Assembly (NCBI GenBank): GCA_947503155.1
Contig: CANNCL010000004.1
Span: forward strand, 62,001 to 126,000
From: an uncultured Erythrobacter sp.
GTDB taxonomy: Bacteria > Pseudomonadota > Alphaproteobacteria > Sphingomonadales > Sphingomonadaceae
Direction of reading: 5' to 3'
Length of the DNA stretch: 64,000 bases
Each line of letters starts with the position of its first letter. Within the stretch, counting starts at the first letter, position 1. This document shows, piece by piece, positions 45,728 through 53,596 of this stretch. The position numbers were made by a program, and so were the translations under genes. Under the pieces are notes generated by a model. It searched no databases and was not told where the DNA came from. It saw only the letters and a program-made list of their open reading frames with translations.

Positions 45728-46132
45728 ATGATCATGAGTGATTTTGCATTGTGGCCTATACTGGCCGGCGCTGCCGCGTTCTTCGCTGTGGGCGCGCTTT
45801 GGTATGGTGTGCTGTTTGGCAAGGCGTGGCAGAATGCCGCGGGCATGTCGGATGAGGATGTGCAGAGCGGCAATATGGGGCTGATCTTTGGGCTCACATT
45901 CCTGTTTGAAATGCTGATTGCGACGGTGCTGTGGCATCTAATCGCCCGCACTGGCGCTGCGCCGCATGTGGTGATGATGATGTCGGTCGGTTTTGCTGTC
46001 GGCGTGATGATCCCGGCCATAGGGATCAATTACCTCTATCAACGCAAGAGCGGTAAGCTGTTCGCGATTGATGCCGGGCATTTCATCCTCGGCATGGCGG
46101 CGATGGGCGGGGTGTTCTTGCTGTTCCTCTAA
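45728..46132 (+). CDS. DUF1761 membrane protein
   Basis: A 134-residue protein with four predicted helices of the DUF1761 family. The conserved N-terminal helix with WYGVLFGKAWQNAAGMS is the family mark. Function unknown. A second ATG at 45734 is an equally good start. It converges with the K+ channel gene, 6 bases apart. Confidence 0.8.
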   Translation: MIMSDFALWPILAGAAAFFAVGALWYGVLFGKAWQNAAGMSDEDVQSGNMGLIFGLTFLFEMLIATVLWHLIARTGAAPHVVMMMSVGFAVGVMIPAIGINYLYQRKSGKLFAIDAGHFILGMAAMGGVFLLFL

Positions 46133-46138
46133 AGGGCG

Positions 46139-47281
46139 CTACTTGCCGCCGCCGTTACCGCCGCCGTTGCCGCCACTTTTGTGACCACCATTGTGGCCGT
46201 CGCCGCGTGTCGATCCGTTCTCGGTCGGCACGATTTCGACTATGACATCGCCGGGTTGGAGGTTTTCACATTCATCCTCCCAATAACCGATGGCGCGGCC
46301 ATTTCGGTAAATGCGCAGGCCCCGCCCGCCGCTGGTGAGGTCGGAAATAGAGCAGCCGCATTCCTCTTCGCGGACCACGCGTTCGACCAATTGAACCCTG
46401 CCTGTAACCGATGCGAGATCGGCGAGGTAATCGGCGATATGCGCACCCTTCGCGCTGCCCGCGAGCAGCAGGCCGGTGAAACGCACTGGGTTGATGACAT
46501 TGTTGGCCCCGGCTTGCCGCGCCAACAGCTCGTTATCATCAGCGCGTACGACGACGCTGATCGGAACTTTGGGTGCAAGGTGGCGTACCGTCAGGACAAT
46601 CAAAATCGACGTGTCATCGCGCCCCGCAGAAACCAAAACGGTCTGCGCCTCTTGGATACGGACGGCCTTCATCGTCTCATCGCGCGTCGCATCGGCGGCC
46701 ATGACATTCACGCCCAATTTCTCCGCTGAGGTCAGCCGCTCTTCGCTTGGATCGACAACCACGATATTGTTCGGGTCCGTACCGCGTTCGATCAATTCTT
46801 CGACGCTTTGCGATCCCGAAATACCGTAGCCGAGCACGACGACGTGACCCGAAAGCTTGTCCTGAATGCGGGCCATACGCCACTTCTCCCAGCTGCGTTT
46901 AATGATGAAATTGTAGGCGGTTCCTACGAAAATGAAAAACACCGCGAACCGAATTGGCGTGACGATAACCGCCTCCACCAAACGCGCGCGGTCAGTGACC
47001 GGGGTGATATCGCCAAAACCGGTCGTCGTGATGGAAATCATGGTGAAATACACGATGTCGAGAAAGCTTACGTCTCCATCGACGCTGTCGGCCAACCCGC
47101 CGCGATCAAACCAATGGATCATCACCACGACCATGATGAGGAACAAAGCCGCGCCCAAACGGATCGACAGGTCGCCCCAAATCGGCAGCTTCACCGCGCG
47201 GCGCAGCGGTTTGAACCGGCGCGCAGAGGAACGCTTATCCGGCTTGGCCGTGAATATCTGATCAGTTTCGCGTTTTGCCAT
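46139..47281 (-). CDS. Two-helix potassium channel with RCK (TrkA-N) domain
   Basis: A 380-residue channel. A basic N-terminal tail precedes one membrane helix, the pore loop with filter TTTGFGDITP and a second helix (FAVFFIFVGTAYNFI). The RCK domain begins VVVLGYGISGSQSVEEL and carries an NAD-type pocket (IVVVDPSEERL). A second domain (RGLRIYRNGRAIG, then LQPGDVIVEIVP) resembles TrkA-C. The filter has GFG in place of the commoner GYG. The C terminus is low complexity with repeated NGGG and histidines. Start at 47281 (MAKRETD). It lies 22 bases after surE. Confidence 0.88.
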   Translation of the reverse strand: MAKRETDQIFTAKPDKRSSARRFKPLRRAVKLPIWGDLSIRLGAALFLIMVVVMIHWFDRGGLADSVDGDVSFLDIVYFTMISITTTGFGDITPVTDRARLVEAVIVTPIRFAVFFIFVGTAYNFIIKRSWEKWRMARIQDKLSGHVVVLGYGISGSQSVEELIERGTDPNNIVVVDPSEERLTSAEKLGVNVMAADATRDETMKAVRIQEAQTVLVSAGRDDTSILIVLTVRHLAPKVPISVVVRADDNELLARQAGANNVINPVRFTGLLLAGSAKGAHIADYLADLASVTGRVQLVERVVREEECGCSISDLTSGGRGLRIYRNGRAIGYWEDECENLQPGDVIVEIVPTENGSTRGDGHNGGHKSGGNGGGNGGGK

Positions 47282-47303
47282 AATGGTTTTTATCGGCCCC
47301 GTC

Positions 47304-48068
47304 TCAATCCGCAAACCTACTCGCTAGCGCGGTAATACTGGCGTCGTGAGTGAAGTCGAGCTGAAGAGGCGTTACCGCGACAAAGCCGTCATCGATCGCC
47401 TCCAGGTCGGTATGATGGCCCAAAGTGTGTTCAATTGCGTGCAAGCCGAACCAGAAATAACGGTGCCCGCGCGGGTCTTCGCCTTCAACGATGGAACCGC
47501 GCGAATAATCGTGGAACCCTTGGCGCACAACGCGGATGCCTTTCACTGCATCGGGCGCGCGCGGCGGAAAGTTCACATTGACCAAAGTCCGCTCTGCAAA
47601 AGGCGCATCGAGCAGCGGACCGATGACCTTTGGGCCCCAGTGACGCGCAGCGGCGAATTCCGCATCCGTGCCAGCGGTTTCTCGGCTGTAGACTTGTGAG
47701 AATGCGATGGAGCGTATGCCCGCCAATGCGCCCTCTATCGCGGCAGAAACTGTGCCCGAATAGGTCACATCATCGCCCAGATTGGCCCCGCGATTGACGC
47801 CGGACAAGATCAGATCAGGCGGGCTGTCCATCACTTCGCGCAAAGCCATCATCACGCTATCGGTTGGGGTGCCCGTTACAGCAAAGCGGCGCTCTGCGAA
47901 TTTCTGCAACCGGACCGGGCGATTGAGCGTCAACGAATGGCCTGCGCCCGATTGTTCTTCGGATGGGGCGCAAACCCAAATATCGTCCGAAAACTCACGC
48001 GCAATCTCTTCGAGCACAGCAAGACCGGGCGCATGAATACCATCGTCATTGGTGATCAGAATGCGCAT
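47304..48068 (-). CDS. surE: 5'/3'-nucleotidase SurE
   Basis: A 254-residue metal-dependent phosphatase acting on nucleoside monophosphates. ILITNDDGIHAPGL at the N terminus supplies the metal-binding Asp pair, then PSEEQSGAGHSLTLN, LILSGVNRGANLGDDVTYSGTV and VNVNFPP complete the site. It overlaps the serS stop by one base. The surE-after-serS order is common in alphaproteobacteria. Confidence 0.96.
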   Translation of the reverse strand: MRILITNDDGIHAPGLAVLEEIAREFSDDIWVCAPSEEQSGAGHSLTLNRPVRLQKFAERRFAVTGTPTDSVMMALREVMDSPPDLILSGVNRGANLGDDVTYSGTVSAAIEGALAGIRSIAFSQVYSRETAGTDAEFAAARHWGPKVIGPLLDAPFAERTLVNVNFPPRAPDAVKGIRVVRQGFHDYSRGSIVEGEDPRGHRYFWFGLHAIEHTLGHHTDLEAIDDGFVAVTPLQLDFTHDASITALASRFAD

Positions 48069-49357
48069 TAAGTCAGCGGCTCCAGCTTCGTGATACCGCC
48101 CATATAGGGCGAAAGCGCTTCGGGTACGAGGACGCTGCCATCGGCCTGTTGGTAATTTTCAATCACCGCCACCAATGTCCGGCCCACCGCTAGGCCAGAG
48201 CCGTTGAGGGTGTGGACCGGTTCGGTCTTTTTCTTCTCGCCTGCGGGGCGATACCGCGTCTTCATGCGCAGCGCCTGAAAATCGCCGGTGTTGGAGCACG
48301 AACTGATCTCGCGGTAAGCATCCTGTCCCGGCAGCCACACTTCGAGATCGTAGGTTTTGCGCGCTCCAAAGCCCATGTCGCCGGTGCACAGCAGCACTTT
48401 GCGGTAGGGAAGGCCTAGCGCTTCGAGCACGCTTTCGGCGGCTTTCACCATCCGCTCGTGCTCGGCGGCGCTGTCTTCGGGTTTTACGATGCTGACCAAT
48501 TCGCATTTTTCAAACTGATGCTGGCGAATAAAACCGCGCGTGTCGCGCCCGGCGGATCCCGCTTCGGAGCGGAAACATTGGGTGAGCGCGGTGAGGCGGA
48601 TGGGCAGGGCGGCTTCGCTCAAGATTTGCCCCATAACGCTTGCGGTCAGGCTGACTTCGGATGTCGGGATGAGCCAGCGATCGTCGGTTGTCCGAAAGCT
48701 ATCCTCTGCAAACTTCGGCAGTTTGTCCGTGCCATACATAGCCTCATCGCGCACCAGAACCGGCGGCGCGCATTCGGTGTAGCCATATTCGCTCACCTGA
48801 CGGTCGATCATAAATTGACCCAGCGCGCGGTGCAGGCGGGCCATGTGGCCGCGCAAGAACGTAAAACGCGCACCCGACAGCAGCGTCCCGGTTTCAAAAT
48901 CCATACCCAGAGCAGGCGCAAAATCGGCGTGTTCTTTGGGTTCAAAATCAAAACTAGGCTTCTCACCCCAAGTGGACACTTCCGCATTATCCGCTTCATC
49001 CGCGCCCTCTGGCACATCATCGAAAGGGATGTTGGGGATCACCGCGAGCGCATCTTGCAGCTTTGCGCCAAACGCACGTTCGCGTTCTTCGAGGTCAGGC
49101 ATAGATTGCTTGATCTGCGCAACTTCTGCTTTCAACGCCTCGGCGGCGTCTTTGTCGCCTTTGCCCATCGCGGCGCCAATCGCCTTGGAGGCTTCGTTGC
49201 GGCGGTTCTGCGTCTCTTGCAGCTGTGTAGAGATCGCCCGGCGCTCTTCATCCAACGCCAAAATATTGGCGGAAGTGGGGGGCAGCCCGCGCTTCGCGAG
49301 ACCTGCGTCGAACCGCTGCGGGTCGTCTCGGATCAATCGTATATCATGCATGGACAC
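48068..49357 (-). CDS. serS: Seryl-tRNA synthetase SerS
   Basis: A 429-residue class II synthetase. The N-terminal coiled-coil arm (about 30-110, [23 protein letters not shown]) binds the tRNA-Ser long arm. Motif 2 is visible in [25 protein letters not shown] and motif 3 near [20 protein letters not shown]. Length fits bacterial SerRS. It may start at 49357 or two codons later (MHDIRLI). Confidence 0.97.
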   Translation of the reverse strand: MSMHDIRLIRDDPQRFDAGLAKRGLPPTSANILALDEERRAISTQLQETQNRRNEASKAIGAAMGKGDKDAAEALKAEVAQIKQSMPDLEERERAFGAKLQDALAVIPNIPFDDVPEGADEADNAEVSTWGEKPSFDFEPKEHADFAPALGMDFETGTLLSGARFTFLRGHMARLHRALGQFMIDRQVSEYGYTECAPPVLVRDEAMYGTDKLPKFAEDSFRTTDDRWLIPTSEVSLTASVMGQILSEAALPIRLTALTQCFRSEAGSAGRDTRGFIRQHQFEKCELVSIVKPEDSAAEHERMVKAAESVLEALGLPYRKVLLCTGDMGFGARKTYDLEVWLPGQDAYREISSCSNTGDFQALRMKTRYRPAGEKKKTEPVHTLNGSGLAVGRTLVAVIENYQQADGSVLVPEALSPYMGGITKLEPLT

Positions 49358-49496
49358 CGCCTATGCCTGCTTGATTGACGCAAGGAAAGTGGCTTTTGCC
49401 TACGCGGTTGCCAATCTGGCAGTGATGGCGGGCCGACTGTAATTCTCGGAACCAATATGGGCGTCATGCCGTTGATTTACTAAAGGAGAAACATTT

Positions 49497-49760
49497 ATGT
49501 TGAGGCAAATCATTGGTGCGGCTCTCGGATCAAAAGTTGCTGCGCAGGCACCGGCAATTGGCGGTGCCACTGGCGTCGCTATCGCAACCGCGGTGCCATT
49601 CATCGTTTCTCGCATGAGCATCCCGGCAATGCTGGTTATCGGCGCAGGCAGCTACGCCGCGAAGCGTTATTTTGACACCAAAAAGGCGGAGGCCGAAGAA
49701 CAGCCTGCGACGCTAGTGGGAACAGCTGACGTCTCTGATAGTCCGGCGGGCACGATATAA
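49497..49760 (+). CDS. Small membrane protein, unknown
   Basis: An 87-residue protein with a Gly/Ala-rich hydrophobic region (about 20-58) forming one or two helices, and a charged C-terminal tail (RYFDTKKAEAEEQ). AAAGGAGAAAC just before the ATG is a strong ribosome site, which supports it as real. A bidirectional terminator follows. Function unknown. Confidence 0.65.
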   Translation: MLRQIIGAALGSKVAAQAPAIGGATGVAIATAVPFIVSRMSIPAMLVIGAGSYAAKRYFDTKKAEAEEQPATLVGTADVSDSPAGTI

Positions 49761-49802
49761 ATCCGCCGCCAGCTAAGCCGCGTTAGCCCGCGATCCAAAA
49801 CA

Positions 49803-49837
49803 AAAAGGGCCCGGCCAGATACTGGCTGGGCCCTTTT
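49803..49837. terminator. Bidirectional rho-independent terminator
   Basis: AAAAGGGCCC (49803-49812) pairs with GGGCCCTTTT (49828-49837), and GCCAG (49814-49818) with CTGGC (49822-49826), around an ATA loop. The A-run and T-run on either side suit termination of both the small membrane gene and the convergent lipoprotein gene. Confidence 0.88.
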
Positions 49838-49859
49838 GTGTTCAGAAGGCGATATCGGC

Positions 49860-50648
49860 CTATTCCGGCAGGTCCAGCATCACCCGCGATGCGAGCGCGG
49901 AAACTTGCCCTGCTGGCGCGGGCGTTCCAGTGGGAATTGGCGCAGTGTCAGGCCAAAGCCCTAGCATCTCGTCGAGCGTTTCCCGCACAGCCTCAGCCTT
50001 TGGCGCATCAAGCCCCGCGGCAATACCGCGAGCGACTTTCACAAAACCCCAAGCGTCCTGATACTCAGCCGGATCGGTCACGCTGCCATCCTGAACGGCA
50101 ATGCCATATTCCGCGACTGCTGTTTCCATAAGGAAGCGGATTTGCGCGATTGCATCGCCATTTGCGGCATCGCGCATCACCGCTAAATTGGCCTCTGCTG
50201 CGGCGAGCTGCGGCTCTATCTCGGCTGCGGATTGTCCCGCTTCGAGCGCGGCCGACACCGCTTCAAAAGGGGCCGGATCAAAACCAAGAGCATCAAGGCC
50301 GGCGCGTTCATCGGCGTGCGTTTCCGATACGGGGTGCATCAGATGCGGCGCCGCCATTGCGCTTTCGCCTGCACGGTAGAGCGCAAGGCCCGCCTCGACA
50401 TGACCCGCCATAAAGACAAGCCGCTGTTCCACCGGCAATGCGGCTGCAGCGCCGCTTTCGCCGCCTTCGCCCGATTCCCCGCCTTCGCCCGCTTCTCCGC
50501 CTTCTCCGGCCTCACCCGCTTGCGAGGTCTGAGCCGCCTCGCCGCCTTCTCCGCCTTCGCCCGCTTCACCGGAACACCCTGCCAAACCTGCACCCATCAG
50601 CGCCGTAGCAAGGCCAAGACCGGCCCAAGTCTTCAACTCGACTTTCAT
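49860..50648 (-). CDS. Lipoprotein with Gly/Glu repeat tract
   Basis: A 262-residue protein with lipobox LAGC (mature start near residue 25), then about 45 residues of repeated GEGGE/GEAGE units, then an all-helical domain (about 70-262) with histidines in AGHVEAGLALY, APHLMHPVSETHADE. No family recognised; the helical part loosely recalls periplasmic metal-binding four-helix proteins. It diverges from a PiuC-type oxygenase gene with an 81-base gap that contains a Fur-like site, so iron control of both is possible. Low-complexity tract lengths may vary between strains. Confidence 0.75.
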   Translation of the reverse strand: MKVELKTWAGLGLATALMGAGLAGCSGEAGEGGEGGEAAQTSQAGEAGEGGEAGEGGESGEGGESGAAAALPVEQRLVFMAGHVEAGLALYRAGESAMAAPHLMHPVSETHADERAGLDALGFDPAPFEAVSAALEAGQSAAEIEPQLAAAEANLAVMRDAANGDAIAQIRFLMETAVAEYGIAVQDGSVTDPAEYQDAWGFVKVARGIAAGLDAPKAEAVRETLDEMLGLWPDTAPIPTGTPAPAGQVSALASRVMLDLPE

Positions 50649-50704
50649 TTTGTATCCTCCGAAGATAGAATTTGGCGCGTAGCATTAACTGCAAGGCCAG
50701 TTTA

Positions 50705-50719
50705 TGCAAATCATTCTCA
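50705..50719. promoter_or_regulatory. Candidate Fur-type operator upstream of the PiuC-like gene
   Basis: TGCAAAT-C-ATTCTCA is a 7-1-7 near-palindrome sharing TGCnAATnATTCnCA with the site at 14494-14508. It ends 10 bases before the oxygenase start and lies in the divergent promoter region shared with the Gly/Glu lipoprotein gene. Confidence 0.55.
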
Positions 50720-50729
50720 AGAGGCGTCA

Positions 50730-51407
50730 ATGATCCTAAGCATCGCAGCAATTCAAGACGCACAGATCGTCGCTGACCTTCGCGATGGCTTAGCTGCGCT
50801 GACATGGCGAGACGGGCGAGAGACCGCCGGGAGCGCGGCCAAGGCGGTTAAGGTCAATGAGCAAGCGGTGATGAACGACGCCGCTGGGCGCAAAATGCGC
50901 GACGCTTTGGTTCCGTTGATTTCTGAAAATCCGGTTGTGAATGCAGCAGCGCGCCCGCGGCGGATTTCCGCGCCGATGATCAGCCGCACCGCGAATGACG
51001 GGCATTACGGCGCGCATGTCGATAATGCGTTGATGGGAACGGGTGAAGCGCGGCTTCGCACCGATATTTCCTTCACATTGTTCCTAACCAACCCGGACGA
51101 ATATGAAGGGGGGGAATTGGTCGTCCATGCGGCTGGAATGACGCAGAGGATCAAGGGGAAAGCGGGGGAACTGGTGCTCTATCCCTCCACCAGCATCCAT
51201 GAGGTCCGCCCGGTCACAGGCGGCACACGGATCGTCTGTATTGGCTGGATCGAGAGTATGATCAGAGACCCGGCGCGCCGCGAAATGCTGTTTGATCTGG
51301 AAAATCTGCGGGTCACTTTGCGGCAGAATTTGCCCGCCGGATCGGGCGAATTGCTCACGCTGGATCGGACAATTTCGAATTTGCTGCGAATGTGGAGCGG
51401 GGCCTAG
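50730..51407 (+). CDS. Fe2+-dependent PKHD-type hydroxylase (PiuC/YbiX family)
   Basis: A 225-residue 2-oxoglutarate/Fe(II) oxygenase. The iron-binding HxD is in NDGHYGAHVDNALM, the distal histidine in STSIHEVRPVTGG, and the 2-oxoglutarate arginine in TRIVCIGWIES. The segment RTDISFTLFLTNPDEYEGGELVV is characteristic of PiuC/YbiX proteins, which are usually iron-starvation induced and lie next to siderophore receptors. Here no receptor adjoins it, but a Fur-like site overlaps its leader. The start at 50730 is chosen because it gives the family N terminus (MILSIAAI); a longer frame runs through the opposite lipoprotein gene. Confidence 0.92.
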   Translation: MILSIAAIQDAQIVADLRDGLAALTWRDGRETAGSAAKAVKVNEQAVMNDAAGRKMRDALVPLISENPVVNAAARPRRISAPMISRTANDGHYGAHVDNALMGTGEARLRTDISFTLFLTNPDEYEGGELVVHAAGMTQRIKGKAGELVLYPSTSIHEVRPVTGGTRIVCIGWIESMIRDPARREMLFDLENLRVTLRQNLPAGSGELLTLDRTISNLLRMWSGA

Positions 51408-51422
51408 GCTTGGGTCGCTCTT

Positions 51423-52436
51423 TTACAGCATCGCCTTGACCGGAAGGTCGCTGCTTGGCTCCAATGCCTCGCCTCTCCACAATTGATGCAGCCTGTTGCC
51501 CAGAATATCACCGGGGCCGCTGGTGAATTGCGGATGCCCGAAATGTTCCATCACGCCGTGCTGACGTTCGAGAGCGCGGCGATCCTGCGCCACCACTGGC
51601 GCGAGGAACATGCGAATGGCAGCTTGCTTGAGCCAGCCCGGCAATGCGCCCTTGGGCGTCGAGAAACGCGCAAACGGCGTAAAGGTATCGGCGGTTGCGG
51701 GGGTGAAAATGGCGGTGACGCAAAGGGTCAATTGGGCCTCACCTTCCCACCGGGCCTGAACCGTATTGGGCGGGTAATATCGCGAGATGCTGCGCGTTCT
51801 GTCTTGTTCCAGAAAACGTGACATCAGACCCAAATCGGGCTGGGTCTGTTCAATCGCCATTTCGATACTGTCGGCGTGGCTTGTCACGATCAGGTTCACC
51901 GGCAGGCGTTTGTCGCGGCGGCGGATAAAGCCGTGATGCAGGTGATTGGTGTGAAACGGGTCCATGACATTTTCGATCGCGTCAAAGGCGCGACCTTTCC
52001 ATGTTCCTTGTTCCCACCAAAAATGATCAAGGCCGGGATTGGCGAAATCTGGCGGCAGATCGGGTTGAGGCGGAGCCGCGTCCGACAGGGCAACGAAAAT
52101 TCCGCCATGCGCTTCAAATACCCGCACGGCATCCGCTCGAAGCCGCGCGTCTTCGCCGGTTTGCGCAGCGCAGCCGGGCACTTCGCGGCATGTGCCATCA
52201 GGGGCGAAACGCCATCCGTGATAGGGGCATTCTAGCGCGCCGTGATGCACACGCCCCTCGGATAAGGGGTAATTGCGATGCGGACAGCGATCAATCAAAG
52301 CGCCGATCCCCGCCTCGCCGCGGAATAATGCGATGGGCGTATTGCAAAGCATCACTTTGCGCACGCCGCCGCGTTTCAAATTCCGCGACAAGGCAACCAT
52401 GTGCCAAGCCTGTGAAACCGCATCAGGAAAGCTCAT
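51423..52436 (-). CDS. Rieske non-heme iron oxygenase
   Basis: A 337-residue oxygenase and last gene of the six-gene cluster. The Rieske cluster ligands are C51 and H53 (CPHRNYPLSEG), then C70 and H73 (CPYHGWRF). The mononuclear iron site is in ENVMDPFHTNHLHHGF, with D159 bridging and H162/H167 as ligands. The C-terminal part is a typical but divergent catalytic domain. It resembles Rieske oxygenases of the VanA or pheophorbide-oxygenase type that act on small aromatic or lipid-like molecules; the substrate is unknown. No ferredoxin or reductase gene is adjacent. The start at 52436 overlaps the ATP-grasp stop by 4 bases; a further upstream ATG at 52460 is less likely. Confidence 0.9.
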   Translation of the reverse strand: MSFPDAVSQAWHMVALSRNLKRGGVRKVMLCNTPIALFRGEAGIGALIDRCPHRNYPLSEGRVHHGALECPYHGWRFAPDGTCREVPGCAAQTGEDARLRADAVRVFEAHGGIFVALSDAAPPQPDLPPDFANPGLDHFWWEQGTWKGRAFDAIENVMDPFHTNHLHHGFIRRRDKRLPVNLIVTSHADSIEMAIEQTQPDLGLMSRFLEQDRTRSISRYYPPNTVQARWEGEAQLTLCVTAIFTPATADTFTPFARFSTPKGALPGWLKQAAIRMFLAPVVAQDRRALERQHGVMEHFGHPQFTSGPGDILGNRLHQLWRGEALEPSSDLPVKAML

Positions 52437-53596
52437 CGGTTCAAATCCTCGCCATTCCATTCGATATCGTAAGTGGTCGCCGCATTCGTCGAAATTTTGC
52501 GGCGCAATCCCTTAAGCGCGAAGCGGGCCGTATCCACAATTGCGCCCGCAAAAGGCAGCCGATCACCGGGCCGCGAAATCGCATCGCGGCCGGCGTTTAG
52601 ACATCTATGCCATTCGCGTATGCGCCCTTGTTTTATCGCAGTGGGCAGGCCGAAAAACCACATGGCTGGCGCGAGGTAAGCAGCGCAGCGTGCCCCGTCT
52701 AATGCGGCGCCATCCCCCGCAATCGCCCGTGCCAAATCCCCCTCATTTGCGATCATGTGCACCCCGCTGGTTGCGCGTGGGTTGCATTCAATCACGTGCG
52801 CAATGCCGCGCGCATCGAAGATAACATCGCAGCCGAATTGCCCGTGTAGTTGCAATTGGTCCGCAATTTGGGTCGCCATTTCAAGAAGCGGTGCGCGGCG
52901 ATCAGGCCCGGCGGGTTCAAAGGCATAACATGCACCGCCAGACAGCCTCCAACGCGACGTATAGGCGCAAAAAGCAGTGAGCTTGCCCCGGTGCACAGCG
53001 GCGTGGAAGCAGACCTCTTGCCCGGCAATATATCGCTGCGCCATCCATTGCTGTTCTGGTGAAGGGCGCACCTTTTTCAGGGTTTGCCGATCAGGCGCTA
53101 TTATGGCTGCCTCGCCAAACCGGGTGAAGCGCGGTTTGAACACCCATTCTCTGCATGTATCCGCGAGCGTTTCAAGGTCCTGCGATGTTTCGATCGGGAC
53201 ACTTTCCGGTGCGTTCAATCCCCATTCTTGAACCGCGCGGGCAAAGGCCAGTTTATCATGAAGCGTCCTGAGATGTGCCAAGTTTGGCGCAAACAGCCGC
53301 TCGCCAATCCTCGCATGTAAAGTAGGGGCGGCAAGGTGGAAAACTTCCTCGCAAGTTGGCACGATCAGGTCGATTTCACGGGTTTGGACCAAGGCCAAAA
53401 TGCGCCGCTGAAACGCCTCAGCCTCTTGCCGGGGCGGCGGATATGAATGGTGATGGGCTGACAGCGAAGACCAGCGCGCCAAGCGCGAGGTGACGCAGTC
53501 CGCCAAATGCGGCTCCCACCCGGCAGCCGCGAAATCACGCGCAATGTCGAGCGCCGCGGCGGACCGCGCGCCTGTGATCAACACCCGTTTAACCAT
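52433..53596 (-). CDS. ATP-grasp ligase-like protein
   Basis: A 387-residue ATP-grasp enzyme. The N-terminal preATP domain begins MVKRVLITGARSAAALDIAR. The ATP-grasp core shows EWVFKPRFTRFGEAAII, QRYIAGQEVCFHAAVH and the metal-binding segment HVIECNPRATSGVHM near residue 260. This resembles carbamoyl-phosphate-synthetase-like and PylC-like ligases that join a carboxylate to an amine through an acyl phosphate. Substrate unknown. The start at 53596 gives the family N terminus; a longer frame starting at 53824 only adds repetitive Ala/Val/Glu residues from the other strand of a 12-bp repeat. It overlaps the adenylating enzyme by 8 bases. Confidence 0.85.
   Translation of the reverse strand: MVKRVLITGARSAAALDIARDFAAAGWEPHLADCVTSRLARWSSLSAHHHSYPPPRQEAEAFQRRILALVQTREIDLIVPTCEEVFHLAAPTLHARIGERLFAPNLAHLRTLHDKLAFARAVQEWGLNAPESVPIETSQDLETLADTCREWVFKPRFTRFGEAAIIAPDRQTLKKVRPSPEQQWMAQRYIAGQEVCFHAAVHRGKLTAFCAYTSRWRLSGGACYAFEPAGPDRRAPLLEMATQIADQLQLHGQFGCDVIFDARGIAHVIECNPRATSGVHMIANEGDLARAIAGDGAALDGARCAAYLAPAMWFFGLPTAIKQGRIREWHRCLNAGRDAISRPGDRLPFAGAIVDTARFALKGLRRKISTNAATTYDIEWNGEDLNR

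Noticed and set aside
48458..49378. A 306-codon plus-strand frame antisense to serS
   Set aside because: It is high in Phe, Arg and His with no domain, opposite a certain gene.
50232..50729. Plus-strand extension of the PiuC-type gene
   Set aside because: It is antisense to the lipoprotein gene and the family start is at 50730.
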